The translations under genes were made by a program, and so were the position numbers. Below, piece by piece: positions 18,701-27,812 of a stretch of DNA of 64,000 nucleotides. Source of the stretch: Alphaproteobacteria bacterium (GTDB lineage Bacteria > Pseudomonadota > Alphaproteobacteria > MPNO01 > VGEU01); assembly GCA_016869145.1 (NCBI GenBank), contig VGEU01000003.1, positions 1 to 64,000 of the forward strand, read 5' to 3'. The notes below the pieces were generated by a model that saw nothing but the letters and a program-made list of their open reading frames with translations, was not told where the DNA came from and made no database searches. The first letter of the stretch is position 1, and each line of letters begins with the position of its first letter.

Positions 18701-20302
18701 ATGGCGGCAAGCTTCAGGGGACTGCTCGACGACTTGAGGAAGGCGGGCGAGCTGGTCGAAATCGGCAAGCCGGTCGACATCCGCTACATCGCGACGCTGG
18801 TCGACCAGTCCGACAAGGCGCTGATGTTCACCAACGTGATCGGCTACGACATGCCGGTGGTCTCCGGCATCACCAACAGCCGGAACCGGCTCGCCATCGC
18901 GATGGGCTGCAAGTTCGACGAGATCGAAGGCAAGCTGCGCGCGGGCCTCGACCGGCCGATCGAGCCCAAGATGGTGAACTCGGGCCCGGCCCGCGAGGTT
19001 CTCATCGAGGGCGACGACGTCGACCTCTACAAGCTGCCGGTGCCGTTGTTCTCGGTTCTCGACGGCGGGCCGATGATCACCGCGGGCGTGATCCTGTCGA
19101 AGGATCCCGAGCACGGGCTCAACGCCGGCATCTATCGTCTCCTGGTCAAGGAGAAGAACCTTACCGGCATCGACATCGTGACGCCCAACAACCTGCACAA
19201 GTTCGCGCAGGCCGCCTACAAGGCGGGCAAGCCGCTGCCGATCTCGGTCAATATCGGCACCCATCCGTCCGAGCTGATCGCCGGCTGCTACAAGGCGCCG
19301 CTCGGCACCAGCGAGATCGCGATCTCGGGCGGCATGCGCGGCGACGGCGTGCCGATGACGCCGTGCAAGACGATCGACATGCCGTGCATCGCCGATGCCG
19401 AGATCGTGCTCGAGGCCGAGATCCTGCCGACCGGATGGACCAAGCCCGAGGGCCGCTTCGGCGAGTTCACGCGGTTGATGGGCGGGCTCCACTGGAATCC
19501 GCATGTCCGCGTCAAGGCGGTCTCGATGCGCAGGAACGCCGTCTACTACGCGCTCCACATGCCGTGGGAGAACATCTGGCCGTCGGGGCCGATCTACGAG
19601 GCGGCGGTGCGCCGCGTCCTCAAGGAGGCGGGCGTCCAGGTGACCGCGGTCAACATCACGCCGGGCGGCTGCTGCCACTGGCACGCGGTCATCGCGATCC
19701 GTCCGCTCGCCGGCGATGCCAAGAACGCAATACTCGCCGCGCTCTCGGTCGCCGACATGAAGCACGTCACCATCGTCGACCACGACATCGACGTGTTCGA
19801 TGCGGTCGACGTCGAATGGGCGGTCGCGACGCGCGTCCAGGCCGACCGCGACGTCGTCATCATCTCGGGTGCACGCTCGAAGCCGCTCGACCCGAGCCTC
19901 GTCATCGAGCACGGCAAGGTGCCGGTGACGGCCAAGATGGGGATCGATGCGACCATCCCCGACAACGTGCCGCGCGAGCGTTATCACCGGATTTCCTACG
20001 CCTACTCGAACAAGGTGAGGCTCGCCGACTACACCGAAGCGGCCGCGACCGGCAAGGCGGCGGCCGTGTCGGTCGACATCGCCGCGCTCGCCGCCAAGAT
20101 CGAGGCCCTTATCGCCGAGACGCCGCTCTATTTCGCCCAGCTCACCGAGCGGTTCGAGGCGGAAGGGTTCAACAACGTCGCCCGCGCGGTCGGCCAACTG
20201 CACAAGTCCGAGCGGCTTTGGCAGGACGCGGAAGGCCGCTTCTGCCTCGTCGGTTCGAGATTCGCCGCCCAGCCGCCGAAGCCGGGCCAGAAGGCGCACT
20301 GA
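18701..20302 (+). CDS. UbiD-family (prenylated-FMN-dependent) decarboxylase
   Basis: A 533-residue (de)carboxylase of the UbiD family, which uses prenylated FMN made by UbiX. Conserved elements are 'VNIGTHPSELIAGCYKAPLG', the catalytic acid pair in 'KPEGRFGEFTRLMGG', and 'VVIISGARSKPLDPS'. Ubiquinone UbiD is usually a little shorter, and several features suit the catabolic aryl/vinylogous decarboxylase branch. The FAH-family gene starts 3 nt downstream, so the two are co-translated. No ubiX is seen in the window. A role in aromatic or heteroaromatic acid breakdown is inferred from the partner. Confidence 0.9.
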   Translation: MAASFRGLLDDLRKAGELVEIGKPVDIRYIATLVDQSDKALMFTNVIGYDMPVVSGITNSRNRLAIAMGCKFDEIEGKLRAGLDRPIEPKMVNSGPAREVLIEGDDVDLYKLPVPLFSVLDGGPMITAGVILSKDPEHGLNAGIYRLLVKEKNLTGIDIVTPNNLHKFAQAAYKAGKPLPISVNIGTHPSELIAGCYKAPLGTSEIAISGGMRGDGVPMTPCKTIDMPCIADAEIVLEAEILPTGWTKPEGRFGEFTRLMGGLHWNPHVRVKAVSMRRNAVYYALHMPWENIWPSGPIYEAAVRRVLKEAGVQVTAVNITPGGCCHWHAVIAIRPLAGDAKNAILAALSVADMKHVTIVDHDIDVFDAVDVEWAVATRVQADRDVVIISGARSKPLDPSLVIEHGKVPVTAKMGIDATIPDNVPRERYHRISYAYSNKVRLADYTEAAATGKAAAVSVDIAALAAKIEALIAETPLYFAQLTERFEAEGFNNVARAVGQLHKSERLWQDAEGRFCLVGSRFAAQPPKPGQKAH

Positions 20303-20305
20303 CCG

Positions 20306-21133
20306 ATGCGCCTCGCGAGCTTCCGCCACGCCGGCCGCGACGGCTTCGGCGCCGTGGTCGGCGACCGCATCGTCGATCTCGGCGGCCACCATGCCGATCT
20401 CGGCGCGGCGATCGCCTCGGGCGCGCTCGAGGACATGCGCCGGCGTGCCGGATCCGAGACGCCGACGATCCCGCTCGCGGCGATCGAGTATCGCCCGGTG
20501 CTGCCGCGCCCCGAGAAGTTCGTGTGCGCCGGCTACAACTACCGGGCGCGGGCGAGCGAGAAGGCGCCGGGCGATTTCCCGAGCGTCTTCTTCAAACATG
20601 CCACGGCGCTGATCGGCCATGACCGGCCGATGGTGAAGCCGCGCAATTCCGAGAGCTTCGATTACGAGGGCGAGTTCTGCCTCGTGATCGGCACGCGCGG
20701 CCGACATATTGCGGCGGCCGATGCGTTCCGTCACATCATGGGCTACACGCTCTTCAACGACGGCTCGGTGCGCGACTTCCAGGGCCACAGCGTCCAGGCC
20801 GGCAAGAACTTCCCGCAGACCAGCGCGCTCGGCCCGTGGATCGTGACCGCCGACGAGATCGCCGATCCGACGCGGCTCACCATCACGACCCGCGTCAACG
20901 GCAAGGAGCGTCAGCGCGGCTCGACCGCCGATCTCATCTTCGACATCCCGTTCCTCGTCGCCTATGTCTCGTCGTTCATGGAGCTTCTGCCGGGCGATGT
21001 GATCTCGACCGGGACGCCGGCCGGCGCCGGCTGGCGGATGACGCCGCCGCACTGGCTCAAGCCGGGTGATGTCATCGAGATCGCGATCGAGGGTGTCGGC
21101 ATGCTCAGGAACCGGGTGACGGCGGAGGCTTGA
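20306..21133 (+). CDS. Fumarylacetoacetate hydrolase-family protein
   Basis: A 275-residue FAH-superfamily enzyme; members hydrolyse or decarboxylate beta-diketones and oxo-acids in ring-cleavage pathways. The divalent-metal acidic residues lie in 'SFDYEGEFCLVIGTRG' and 'GYTLFNDGSVRDFQ', and the family C-terminus 'GDVISTGTPAGAGWRM' is present. The order N-terminal cap, then FAH core, is normal. It is 3 nt downstream of the UbiD-type gene, which suggests the two act in one pathway: decarboxylation plus hydrolysis of a ring-opened intermediate. Confidence 0.93.
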   Translation: MRLASFRHAGRDGFGAVVGDRIVDLGGHHADLGAAIASGALEDMRRRAGSETPTIPLAAIEYRPVLPRPEKFVCAGYNYRARASEKAPGDFPSVFFKHATALIGHDRPMVKPRNSESFDYEGEFCLVIGTRGRHIAAADAFRHIMGYTLFNDGSVRDFQGHSVQAGKNFPQTSALGPWIVTADEIADPTRLTITTRVNGKERQRGSTADLIFDIPFLVAYVSSFMELLPGDVISTGTPAGAGWRMTPPHWLKPGDVIEIAIEGVGMLRNRVTAEA

Positions 21134-21138
21134 AGCAC

Positions 21139-21654
21139 CTAGGCGTCGTAGGCGACAAGGCTCGTCGCGGGGATGTCGAGCCGGCTGCGGCCGTTCAGGA
21201 ACGTGAGCTCGATGATGAAGGCGGCGGCAACCACGTCGGCGCCCACTTCGCGCAGGAGCTTGATCGCGGCGCCCATCGTGCCGCCCGTCGCGAGGAGGTC
21301 GTCGAGGACGACGATGCGCTGGCGGGGCTTCACCGCATCGGCCTGGATCTCGACCGTGTCGGAACCGTATTCGAGCGCGTAGGCGTGGCGGACCGTCGCA
21401 CCCGGGAGCTTGCCTTTCTTCCGCACCAGGGAGAAGCCGCAGCCGAGCGCGAGCGCGAGCGGCGCGGCGACCAGGAAGCCCCGCGATTCGATGCCGACGA
21501 GCTGGTCGGGCCGGTGCGGGCGGACCGCCGCGGCGAGCCGATCGACCGTGGTCCGCCATGCCTCGGCGTGCCTGAGCAGCGTCGAGATGTCATAGAACAG
21601 AACTCCCGGCTTGGGAAAATCGGGGATCTGCCGGATATGATCCTTGAGGTTCAT
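21139..21654 (-). CDS. apt: Adenine phosphoribosyltransferase
   Basis: Purine-salvage enzyme converting adenine and PRPP to AMP. The ATG at 21654 gives [20 protein letters not shown], the standard Apt start, and a 171-residue protein. The PRPP-binding motif is '[19 protein letters not shown]', and '[20 protein letters not shown]' is also diagnostic. The 502-residue ORF in the track is this gene plus antisense sequence. It ends with TAG, convergent to the FAH gene with 5 nt between. Confidence 0.96.
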   Translation of the reverse strand: MNLKDHIRQIPDFPKPGVLFYDISTLLRHAEAWRTTVDRLAAAVRPHRPDQLVGIESRGFLVAAPLALALGCGFSLVRKKGKLPGATVRHAYALEYGSDTVEIQADAVKPRQRIVVLDDLLATGGTMGAAIKLLREVGADVVAAAFIIELTFLNGRSRLDIPATSLVAYDA

Positions 21655-21666
21655 CGGGGCTCCGCC

Positions 21667-22689
21667 ATGGCCACACGCCGAGTTGCGAACGCGAACCCAC
21701 CGATAGCGGGCACGGGCCGGGGCGGCAAGCGGCTTGTCGCCGCGCTCGCCGCCTTTGTCGCGCTCGCCGGGCTCGCCTCGCCGGCCGGCGCCCAGGATCG
21801 CGTGCTCGTCCTCGGCACCGGCGGCGTGACCGGCGTCTACTACCCGGCGGGCGGTGCGGTCTGCCGCCTCCTCGCCAAGGACAGGCGAACCCACGGCATC
21901 CGCTGCCTGGTCGAGAACTCGGGCGGTTCGGTCGAGAATCTGGTGGCGCTCCGCGCCGGCGAGATCGACGCCGCGATCGTCCAGGCCGACACCCAGGCGG
22001 ACGCCGTCGCCGCCGCTGGTCCCTTCACGGGTCGCGGGCCGGATGGTGCGCTCCGCTTCGTCGCCGGCCTCCACGAGGAGGCACTTACCATCCTCGCGCG
22101 GATCGATTCCGGGATCGTCGCGCTCGCCGATCTCAGGGCGAAGCGGGTCAATCTCGGCAATCTCGGCGCCGGACAGCGCCCGATGATGGACCGGCTTCTC
22201 GCCGTGCTCGGCTGGACCGTCGCCGATCTCGCCGTCGCCGATACCGTGCCCTGGGCCGAGCAGGCGCGCGCGCTCTGCGCCGGCCGGTTCGAGGCCATGG
22301 TCTTCACCGTCGGCCATCCCAACGGATCGGTGCGCGAGGCGGCGACCACGTGCGCCACCGTGCTCGTTCCGGTCGCCGGGCCGATCGCCCAGCGTTTGTT
22401 GACCGACCACCCCATCTATCACCGCGCGACCGTTGCCGCCGGCCTCTATCCCGGTATCGACCAGGCGACGGCGACGATCGGGGTGCGCGCGACGCTGGTG
22501 GCGTCCGCCCGGGTGCCGGAGGAGACGATCTACCGCCTGATGAAGGCGGTCCTCGACGGCTTCGATGAGTTCCGCGAGGCGCATGCCGCGCTCGCCGGGC
22601 TCGATCGGAGGGCGATGACGTCGGCCGGCGCCACGGCGCCGCTCCATGCGGGCGCGCTCCGCGCCTATCGCGAGGCGGGGTTGCGCTGA
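21667..22689 (+). CDS. TAXI-family TRAP transporter solute-binding protein
   Basis: A 340-residue periplasmic binding protein. A signal peptide ends near '[20 protein letters not shown]'. The TAXI family pattern follows: '[20 protein letters not shown]' and '[20 protein letters not shown]'. These proteins feed 4-TM/12-TM fused TRAP permeases, but no TRAP permease gene is in the window, so it is an orphan. It is divergent from apt with only 12 nt between start codons, so each promoter must overlap the other gene. The ligand is unknown; carboxylates or amino acids are usual. Confidence 0.9.
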   Translation: MATRRVANANPPIAGTGRGGKRLVAALAAFVALAGLASPAGAQDRVLVLGTGGVTGVYYPAGGAVCRLLAKDRRTHGIRCLVENSGGSVENLVALRAGEIDAAIVQADTQADAVAAAGPFTGRGPDGALRFVAGLHEEALTILARIDSGIVALADLRAKRVNLGNLGAGQRPMMDRLLAVLGWTVADLAVADTVPWAEQARALCAGRFEAMVFTVGHPNGSVREAATTCATVLVPVAGPIAQRLLTDHPIYHRATVAAGLYPGIDQATATIGVRATLVASARVPEETIYRLMKAVLDGFDEFREAHAALAGLDRRAMTSAGATAPLHAGALRAYREAGLR

Positions 22690-22701
22690 GCCGTCACGCT
22701 C

Positions 22702-22733
22702 GGCCGAACGTCCTAGGTTTCGGCCGTTCGGCC
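22702..22733 (+). terminator. Hairpin downstream of TAXI gene
   Basis: A 9-bp perfect inverted repeat, GGCCGAACG and CGTTCGGCC, with a 14-nt loop, 12 nt after the TAXI stop. No U-tract follows, so it may be a Rho-dependent end or an RNA-stability element, not a classic intrinsic terminator. Confidence 0.35.
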
Positions 22734-22809
22734 TCGACCGATTAAGTCGCGGTTAACGGATGCCGGCGCACAATCGCGCGAAGGTTAACTCTCCGGGTCG
22801 AACCGCGCG

Positions 22810-23943
22810 ATGCGTCCCAATCTCTCGAAGGCCGACGTCCAGCAGCTGATGGACGATCCGTCGGAACAGAACCGCGCCAGCGCCGCATCGAAGATCGCCG
22901 CGAATTTCGGCGGCGACGCCTTCACGGCGGACGAGCGCCGAATTGCCGAGGACATCTTCCGCGTCATGGTGCGCGACACCGCCGTCCGCGTGCGCGAGGC
23001 GCTGTCGATGGAGCTCAAGGATTGCCCGTCGATCTCGCACGACGTCGCGCGCGCGTTGGCGAGCGATGTCGAGTCGGTCTCGCTTCCGGTGCTCCAGTTC
23101 TCCACCGTGCTGACCGACGACGACCTGATCGAGATCGTGCAGACCAGTGCGCCGGTCAAGCAGAAGGCGATCGCGAGCCGGAAAGTGGTCTCGGCGCCCG
23201 TCGCCGACGCGCTCGTCGACACCAAGAACGAGGAGGTCGTCTCGACGCTCGTCGCCAATGACGGCGCCGACATCACCGAGACGTCGCTGCAGAAGGTCGT
23301 CGACAAGCTCGGCGACCGGCCGAGCGTGAACCAGCCGCTCGCGCTCCGCGCCAAGCTTCCGGTGGCCGTCGCCGAGCGTCTGGTGACGATGGTTTCCGAA
23401 TCGCTCCGCGAGCACCTCCTCAAGAACCACAACATCGCACCCGAGACTGTGAGCGATCTCGTTCTTCAGAGCCGCGAGAAGGCGACGCTCAACCTGATCT
23501 CGGCCAAGGCCTCGACCGAGGACGTGAAGGAGCTCGTCGAGCAGCTGCACCGGAACGGCCGCCTCACGCCCTCGATCGTGCTTCGCGCGGTCTGCATGAG
23601 CGATCTGCCGTTCTTCGAGCATGGCGTCGCCAAGCTCTCGCACGTGCCGCTCAAGAACGCGCGGCTCCTGATCCATGACGACGGCCGCCTCGGGCTGAGC
23701 GCGATCCTCAAGAAGGCGGGCGTTCCGGAATATCTCTTCCCGGCCTTCCGCGCCGCGATCGATGTCAGCCACGAGACCGACTATGACGGTGGCGACGACA
23801 ACCAGGAGCGATTCCAGCGCCGCATGCTCGAGCGGATCCTGACGCATTTCGAGGACCCCAAGGCCGGTATCGGCGAGGCCGATGTCGAGTTCCTCCTCGG
23901 CAAGCTCGCCAAGATCGACGTCCGCTTCGCCGTCGCGCACTGA
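22810..23943 (+). CDS. DUF2336 domain protein
   Basis: A 377-residue, wholly helical cytoplasmic protein with the alphaproteobacterial DUF2336 pattern. 'DIFRVMVRDTAVRVREALSM' and the repeated 'VLTDDDLIEIV', 'APVKQKAIASRKVVSAPVAD' units resemble HEAT-like repeats. No catalytic motif is seen. The family is almost confined to Alphaproteobacteria and its function is poorly defined. It stands alone between the TAXI gene and convergent dinB. Confidence 0.88.
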   Translation: MRPNLSKADVQQLMDDPSEQNRASAASKIAANFGGDAFTADERRIAEDIFRVMVRDTAVRVREALSMELKDCPSISHDVARALASDVESVSLPVLQFSTVLTDDDLIEIVQTSAPVKQKAIASRKVVSAPVADALVDTKNEEVVSTLVANDGADITETSLQKVVDKLGDRPSVNQPLALRAKLPVAVAERLVTMVSESLREHLLKNHNIAPETVSDLVLQSREKATLNLISAKASTEDVKELVEQLHRNGRLTPSIVLRAVCMSDLPFFEHGVAKLSHVPLKNARLLIHDDGRLGLSAILKKAGVPEYLFPAFRAAIDVSHETDYDGGDDNQERFQRRMLERILTHFEDPKAGIGEADVEFLLGKLAKIDVRFAVAH

Positions 23944-23954
23944 ACAGGCGCCGC

Positions 23955-25232
23955 TCACTCCGGACGACGGTTTCGGTGGGCGGCGAAACGCCTTCCCTTG
24001 ACCAGCGCATCGTCGCCGAAACGCGCCCGCACGGCATCGATCGTGCGCTCGACCGCAGCGCGTCGGAGCGAGCCCGGATCGGCGAGATCGGGCGGATCGC
24101 AATGCGCGGCCTCGACGAGACCGGCGACCCCGATCCCGATCAGCCGATAGGCGTTTCCATTGATCTCGCGCGCGAGCAGATGGACCCCGGCCCGATAGAT
24201 CGTCTCGGCGAGCTGGGTCGGATGCCCGAGCGTGACCGCGCGGGTGATCAGCCGGAACCGCGCGGTCTTAAGCTTGAGCGTCACCGCGTCGCCGCCGATC
24301 TCGTCGTCCTTGAGCCGCGCCGAGACCTTCTCGCACAGCGGCCACAGCCTCGCCTCGAGCGTGGCGTGGTCGGCGATGTCGTCCTCGAAGGTGGTCTCCG
24401 CCGAGACGCTCTTGCGCTCGCGCCCGGGATTGACCGTGCGCTCGTCCTCGCCGCGCGCGAACCAGTAGAGCCGGCTGCCGATCGTCCCGTAGCGGGCGAC
24501 GAGCGTCGCCTCGTCGATCGCCTGCAGATCGGCGATGGTCGCGATCCCGTCGCCGACGAGGTGCGCCTTGAACTGCGCGCCGACGCCCCACATGAGATCG
24601 ACCGGCTGGCCGGCAAGGAACGGGACGGCCTCGGCTCGGCCGATGATCGAGAACCCGCGCGGCTTGTCGAGGCCCGAGGCTATCTTGGCGAGGAACTTGT
24701 TGTAGCTCAGACCGATCGAGACCGTGATGCCGATATCGGCCTCGATCCGGCGGGCGAGGCGTGCGAGCGTACGCGCGGGGGAACCGCCGTGGAGGCGCTC
24801 GGTGCCACCGAGATCCATGAACGCCTCGTCGACCGACAGCGGCTCGACCTGGGGCGTGACCGCGCGCATCAGCTCGCGCACCTCGGCGCCGATCGCGCGG
24901 TATTTCTCCATGTCGGGCCGGATCACCACGGCGTCCGGGCAGCGCCGGAGCGCCTTGAACATCGGCATCGCCGAGCGGACGCCGTAGCGGCGGGCGATGT
25001 AGCAGCAGGTGAGAACGACGCCGCGCTTCCGGCCACCGACGATTACGGGCTTGTCCGCGAGTGCCGGATTGTCGCGCTTCTCGACGTTCGCGTAGAATGC
25101 GTCGCAGTCGAGATGGGCAATGGTGAGGCCGTCGAGCTCGGGATGGGCGAGGATACGGCCCGATCCGCAGGCCGTGCAGCGGCCATCCTCAGGCGCCGCC
25201 GTCGACTGGCAGTCCCGGCAGACGTATCCCAT
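23955..25232 (-). CDS. dinB: DNA polymerase IV (Y family) with N-terminal zinc-ribbon-like motif
   Basis: Translesion polymerase of 425 residues. A Cys4 motif at the N-terminus ('YVCRDCQS' and 'GRCTACGSG') precedes the polymerase. Catalytic carboxylates are in 'IAHLDCDAFYANVEKRDNPA' and 'EPLSVDEAFMDLGGTERLHG', with 'ISIGLSYNKFLAKIASGLDK'-type palm sequence between. The little-finger domain follows and a short tail ends the protein; no QLSLF-type clamp peptide was identified. The N-terminal Cys4 extension occurs in one of the DinB lineages of Alphaproteobacteria. Its ATG overlaps the upstream ATG of the divergent YqgE gene. Confidence 0.94.
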   Translation of the reverse strand: MGYVCRDCQSTAAPEDGRCTACGSGRILAHPELDGLTIAHLDCDAFYANVEKRDNPALADKPVIVGGRKRGVVLTCCYIARRYGVRSAMPMFKALRRCPDAVVIRPDMEKYRAIGAEVRELMRAVTPQVEPLSVDEAFMDLGGTERLHGGSPARTLARLARRIEADIGITVSIGLSYNKFLAKIASGLDKPRGFSIIGRAEAVPFLAGQPVDLMWGVGAQFKAHLVGDGIATIADLQAIDEATLVARYGTIGSRLYWFARGEDERTVNPGRERKSVSAETTFEDDIADHATLEARLWPLCEKVSARLKDDEIGGDAVTLKLKTARFRLITRAVTLGHPTQLAETIYRAGVHLLAREINGNAYRLIGIGVAGLVEAAHCDPPDLADPGSLRRAAVERTIDAVRARFGDDALVKGRRFAAHRNRRPE

Positions 25233-25302
25233 GGCCGAGCATGAAACCCCGCGCTACCCCGGTCAAGGCACGCCCCAAGGCACCGCCCAAGGCGCCTCCG
25301 GC

Positions 25303-25920
25303 ATGAGACGGCGTAAGTTCGTCGCCCTCGTCGTCGCGGCGTTCGGCGCCGGTCCGGCGATCGCCGCGACCGGTGATCCCGACAACCTGGCGGTGACGCG
25401 CTCGCTCGCCGGCCGCCTCCTCGCCGCGACCGGCGCGATCCGGTCGGTCCCCTTCGCGGGCAGCGTGATCTATCTCCTCAAGCACAACCGGACCGGCGCG
25501 ATCGGGCTCATCGTCAACCGTCCGGTCGAGCGCCGGCCAATCGAGACCGTGGTCCGAGCGATGGGACTCCCGCCGGTCGGGGTCGACGGCGACATCGCCG
25601 TCCACGACGGCGGACCCGTGGGGACGACGGAGGGCTTTCTCCTCCATACGACCGACTATGTCGGCCAGGGCACCCAGTTCATCACCGACGCCATCGCGCT
25701 CACGAGCCACGTCAGCGTTCTCGCCGACATCGCGCGCAGGCGCGGGCCGCGACGGGCGCTGTTCGCCCTCGGCTTCGCCGGCTGGGGCGCGGGCCAGCTC
25801 GACAGCGAGATCGACCGCGGCTTCTGGTTCGACGTTTCGGCCGACGAGGAGATCATCTTCGACGCCGAGCACGCGACCAAGTGGCAGCGCACGTTCTTCC
25901 GGCGCAGGCAGACGCCCTGA
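25303..25920 (+). CDS. YqgE/AlgH-family (UPF0301) protein with export signal
   Basis: The UPF0301 fold is recognisable in 'SVIYLLKHNRTGAIGLIVNR', 'VHDGGPVGTTEGFLLHTTDY' and 'FALGFAGWGAGQLDSEI'. Typical YqgE proteins are cytoplasmic and start directly at the domain. This one begins MRRRKFVALVVAAFGAGPAI and AA, a twin-Arg-like or Sec signal peptide of about 21 residues. The ATG at 25303 is chosen for that reason. The alternative ATG 25231 adds 24 residues with a GQGTPQGTAQG repeat and would overlap the dinB start codon. Biochemical role unknown. Confidence 0.82.
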   Translation: MRRRKFVALVVAAFGAGPAIAATGDPDNLAVTRSLAGRLLAATGAIRSVPFAGSVIYLLKHNRTGAIGLIVNRPVERRPIETVVRAMGLPPVGVDGDIAVHDGGPVGTTEGFLLHTTDYVGQGTQFITDAIALTSHVSVLADIARRRGPRRALFALGFAGWGAGQLDSEIDRGFWFDVSADEEIIFDAEHATKWQRTFFRRRQTP

Positions 25921-26724
25921 TCAGACGCATTTCGCGGTGAGGCCGCCGTCGACCACGATCTCGGTGCCGGTCACGTAGCGCGCCTCGTCGGAGGCGAGAA
26001 ACAGCGCGGCCCAGGCGGTATCCCACGCATCGCCCATCTTCCGCATCGGGATCGCGCGCTCGCGCGCCTGCATCGCCTCGGCCCGCTTGGCCTCGGTCTT
26101 GTATTGGCGTTCGATGCGCCGCTCGACGAGCGGCGTGCGCATCAGCCCCGGCAGCACGGCATTGCAGCGGACGCCGGTCGCCGCGTGCTGGACCGCGATC
26201 GCGCGGCTCATCTCGATCATCGCCGCCTTCGAGGCCTGATAGGACACGAACGGCCGATCGAGAAAGCGGATGCCGGCGATCGAGGCGATGTTGACGATCG
26301 CGCCGCCGCCCTGGCGTTCCATGATCGGCACGACGAGCTTGCAGGCGAGGAAGGCCGATTTGAGGTTGAGCGCCATATAGGCGTCCCAGTCGGCTTCGCT
26401 GGTCTCGACCACGCCGCCCGGCACCGCGGCGCCGACATTGTTGTGGAGGATGTCGATGCGTCCCCATTCGGTCATGCAGGCATCGACCATGCGCTTGATG
26501 TCCCCGGCCCGGGTCGCATCGCCCGCGACCGCGATCGCGGTCCCGCCTTCGCTCCGGATGATCCCGGCGGTCTCCTCGGCGGCGCCGGCGTCGAGGTCGG
26601 TCGCGCACACCCGGGCGCCCTCGCGGCCGTAGAGGACGGCGGAGGCCTTGCCGTTGCCCCAGCCACCGACCTTGGTGCCGGCGCCGATCACCAGCGCCAC
26701 CTTGCCCGCCACGCGTCCGGCCAT
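25921..26724 (-). CDS. Short-chain dehydrogenase/reductase
   Basis: Classical SDR of 267 residues. The cofactor motif is a slightly extended 'VIGAGTKVGGWGNGKASA', with Asp at the end of beta-2 ('VCATDLDAG'), pointing to NAD(H). The structural motif is 'ILHNNVGAA'. The catalytic Ser lies in 'GGAIVNIASIAGIRF' and the Tyr-Lys in 'VSYQASKAAMIE'. The C-terminus 'ARYVTGTEIVVDGGLTAKCV' is typical. Substrate unknown. It is convergent with the YqgE gene with no spacer, and divergent from the RidA gene. Confidence 0.94.
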   Translation of the reverse strand: MAGRVAGKVALVIGAGTKVGGWGNGKASAVLYGREGARVCATDLDAGAAEETAGIIRSEGGTAIAVAGDATRAGDIKRMVDACMTEWGRIDILHNNVGAAVPGGVVETSEADWDAYMALNLKSAFLACKLVVPIMERQGGGAIVNIASIAGIRFLDRPFVSYQASKAAMIEMSRAIAVQHAATGVRCNAVLPGLMRTPLVERRIERQYKTEAKRAEAMQARERAIPMRKMGDAWDTAWAALFLASDEARYVTGTEIVVDGGLTAKCV

Positions 26725-26790
26725 GGTCTCCTCCCTTGTGTGTCGCGTCGCGGCTTGCTAGCACGGCCCGGCGAAACAGGGGAGGGACCC

Positions 26791-27267
26791 ATGGGCGTGA
26801 TTGAACAGAAGCTCGCAGGCCTTGGGCTCGCGCTGCCGCCACCCTTCACCTATCCCCGTCCCAACCGCACCGGCGCGGTCCGGACCGGGAACCTCCTCTA
26901 TCTCTCGGGCCACGGCCTCAACCTGCCCGAGCTCCCGGGCGTTCGCCAGCGCGGCAAGGTCGGCTCGGAGGTCTCGGAGGCGGAGGCCTATCAGACCGCG
27001 CGCGCGGTGGCGCTGACCATGCTGGCGACGATCAAGAAGCATGCCGGCGATCTCGACCGGGTGCGGCGCGTAGTCGAGCTGTTCGGCATGGTCAACTCGG
27101 CGACCAATTTCGAGCGCCAGCCATTCGTCATCGACGGCGCCTCCGATCTGTTCTACGAGCTGTGGGGCGCCGAGTTCGGCCAGCACGCCCGCACGGCCGT
27201 CGGCGTCGCCGAGCTGCCGCACCGGATGGCGGTCGAGATCAAGGGCGTGTTCGAGCTCCATCCCTGA
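26791..27267 (+). CDS. RidA/YjgF-family protein (first copy)
   Basis: A 158-residue RidA-superfamily member, starting at ATG 26791 behind a strong GGAGGGA ribosome site. Motifs include 'TGNLLYLSGHGLNLP', 'TMLATIKKHAGDLDRVRRVV' and 'RTAVGVAELPHRMAVEIKGV'. The usual RidA catalytic Arg is in the C-terminal 'ARTAVGV' segment, so 2-aminoacrylate/imine deaminase activity is possible. It is longer than classic RidA (about 128 aa), like the YjgH/DUF1969 type. It is followed 9 nt later by yajQ. Confidence 0.87.
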   Translation: MGVIEQKLAGLGLALPPPFTYPRPNRTGAVRTGNLLYLSGHGLNLPELPGVRQRGKVGSEVSEAEAYQTARAVALTMLATIKKHAGDLDRVRRVVELFGMVNSATNFERQPFVIDGASDLFYELWGAEFGQHARTAVGVAELPHRMAVEIKGVFELHP

Positions 27268-27276
27268 GGTGCCGCC

Positions 27277-27762
27277 ATGCCCTCGTTCGATATCGTGTCG
27301 CGCGCCGACATGCCCGAGGTCGACAACGCGATCGCCGGTGTCGCGCGCGAGATCGCCCAGCGCTTCGATTTCAAGGGATCGAAGTGCACGATCGAGCGGA
27401 AGGAGCTCGCGATCACCATCAACGCCGACGACGACCTCAAGCTGAAGCAGATGCACGAGCTCCTCAAGGTGCACGCGACGCGGCGCAAGGTCGACGCCGG
27501 CGTCTTCTCCTTCGGCACCGTCGAGAAGGCCTCCGGCAACACGGTCCGCCAGGTGATCACCATCCGACAGGGTGTCGACCGCGAGCTCGCGCAGAAGATC
27601 GTGAAGGAGATCAAGGGCTCGAAGCTCAAGGTCCAGGTCGCGATCCAGGGCGACGAGCTCCGCGTCTCGGGCAAGAAGCGCGACGACCTCCAGGATGCGA
27701 TCGCCCATGTCCGCGCCATGGGCCTCGACCAGCCGCTGCAATACGTTAACTTCCGCGATTGA
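27277..27762 (+). CDS. YajQ-family nucleotide-binding protein
   Basis: A 161-residue DUF520 protein matching the family end to end: 'MPSFDIVSRADMPEVDNAIA', 'QRFDFKGSKCTIERKE' and 'AIQGDELRVSGKKRDDLQDA', ending in 'GLDQPLQYVNFRD'. Xanthomonas and Pseudomonas homologues bind cyclic di-GMP and affect transcription; that role is not shown here. It overlaps a TTG in the next gene, and the Rieske oxygenase gene follows closely, though a functional link is not obvious. Confidence 0.95.
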   Translation: MPSFDIVSRADMPEVDNAIAGVAREIAQRFDFKGSKCTIERKELAITINADDDLKLKQMHELLKVHATRRKVDAGVFSFGTVEKASGNTVRQVITIRQGVDRELAQKIVKEIKGSKLKVQVAIQGDELRVSGKKRDDLQDAIAHVRAMGLDQPLQYVNFRD

Positions 27763-27812
27763 CGCGGCCGGCGCCGGTCCCGGACAATATGCCGGCCGAC
27801 GCGACGGAGGGC

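Noticed and set aside
21655-22647. Upstream part of the 502-aa minus ORF containing apt
   Set aside because: It is antisense to the TAXI gene; Apt has a perfect standard start at 21654.
25261-25300. Short CAAGGC repeat as a minisatellite or phase-variable tract
   Set aside because: There are only about three imperfect units, too few and too diverged to suggest a switching repeat.
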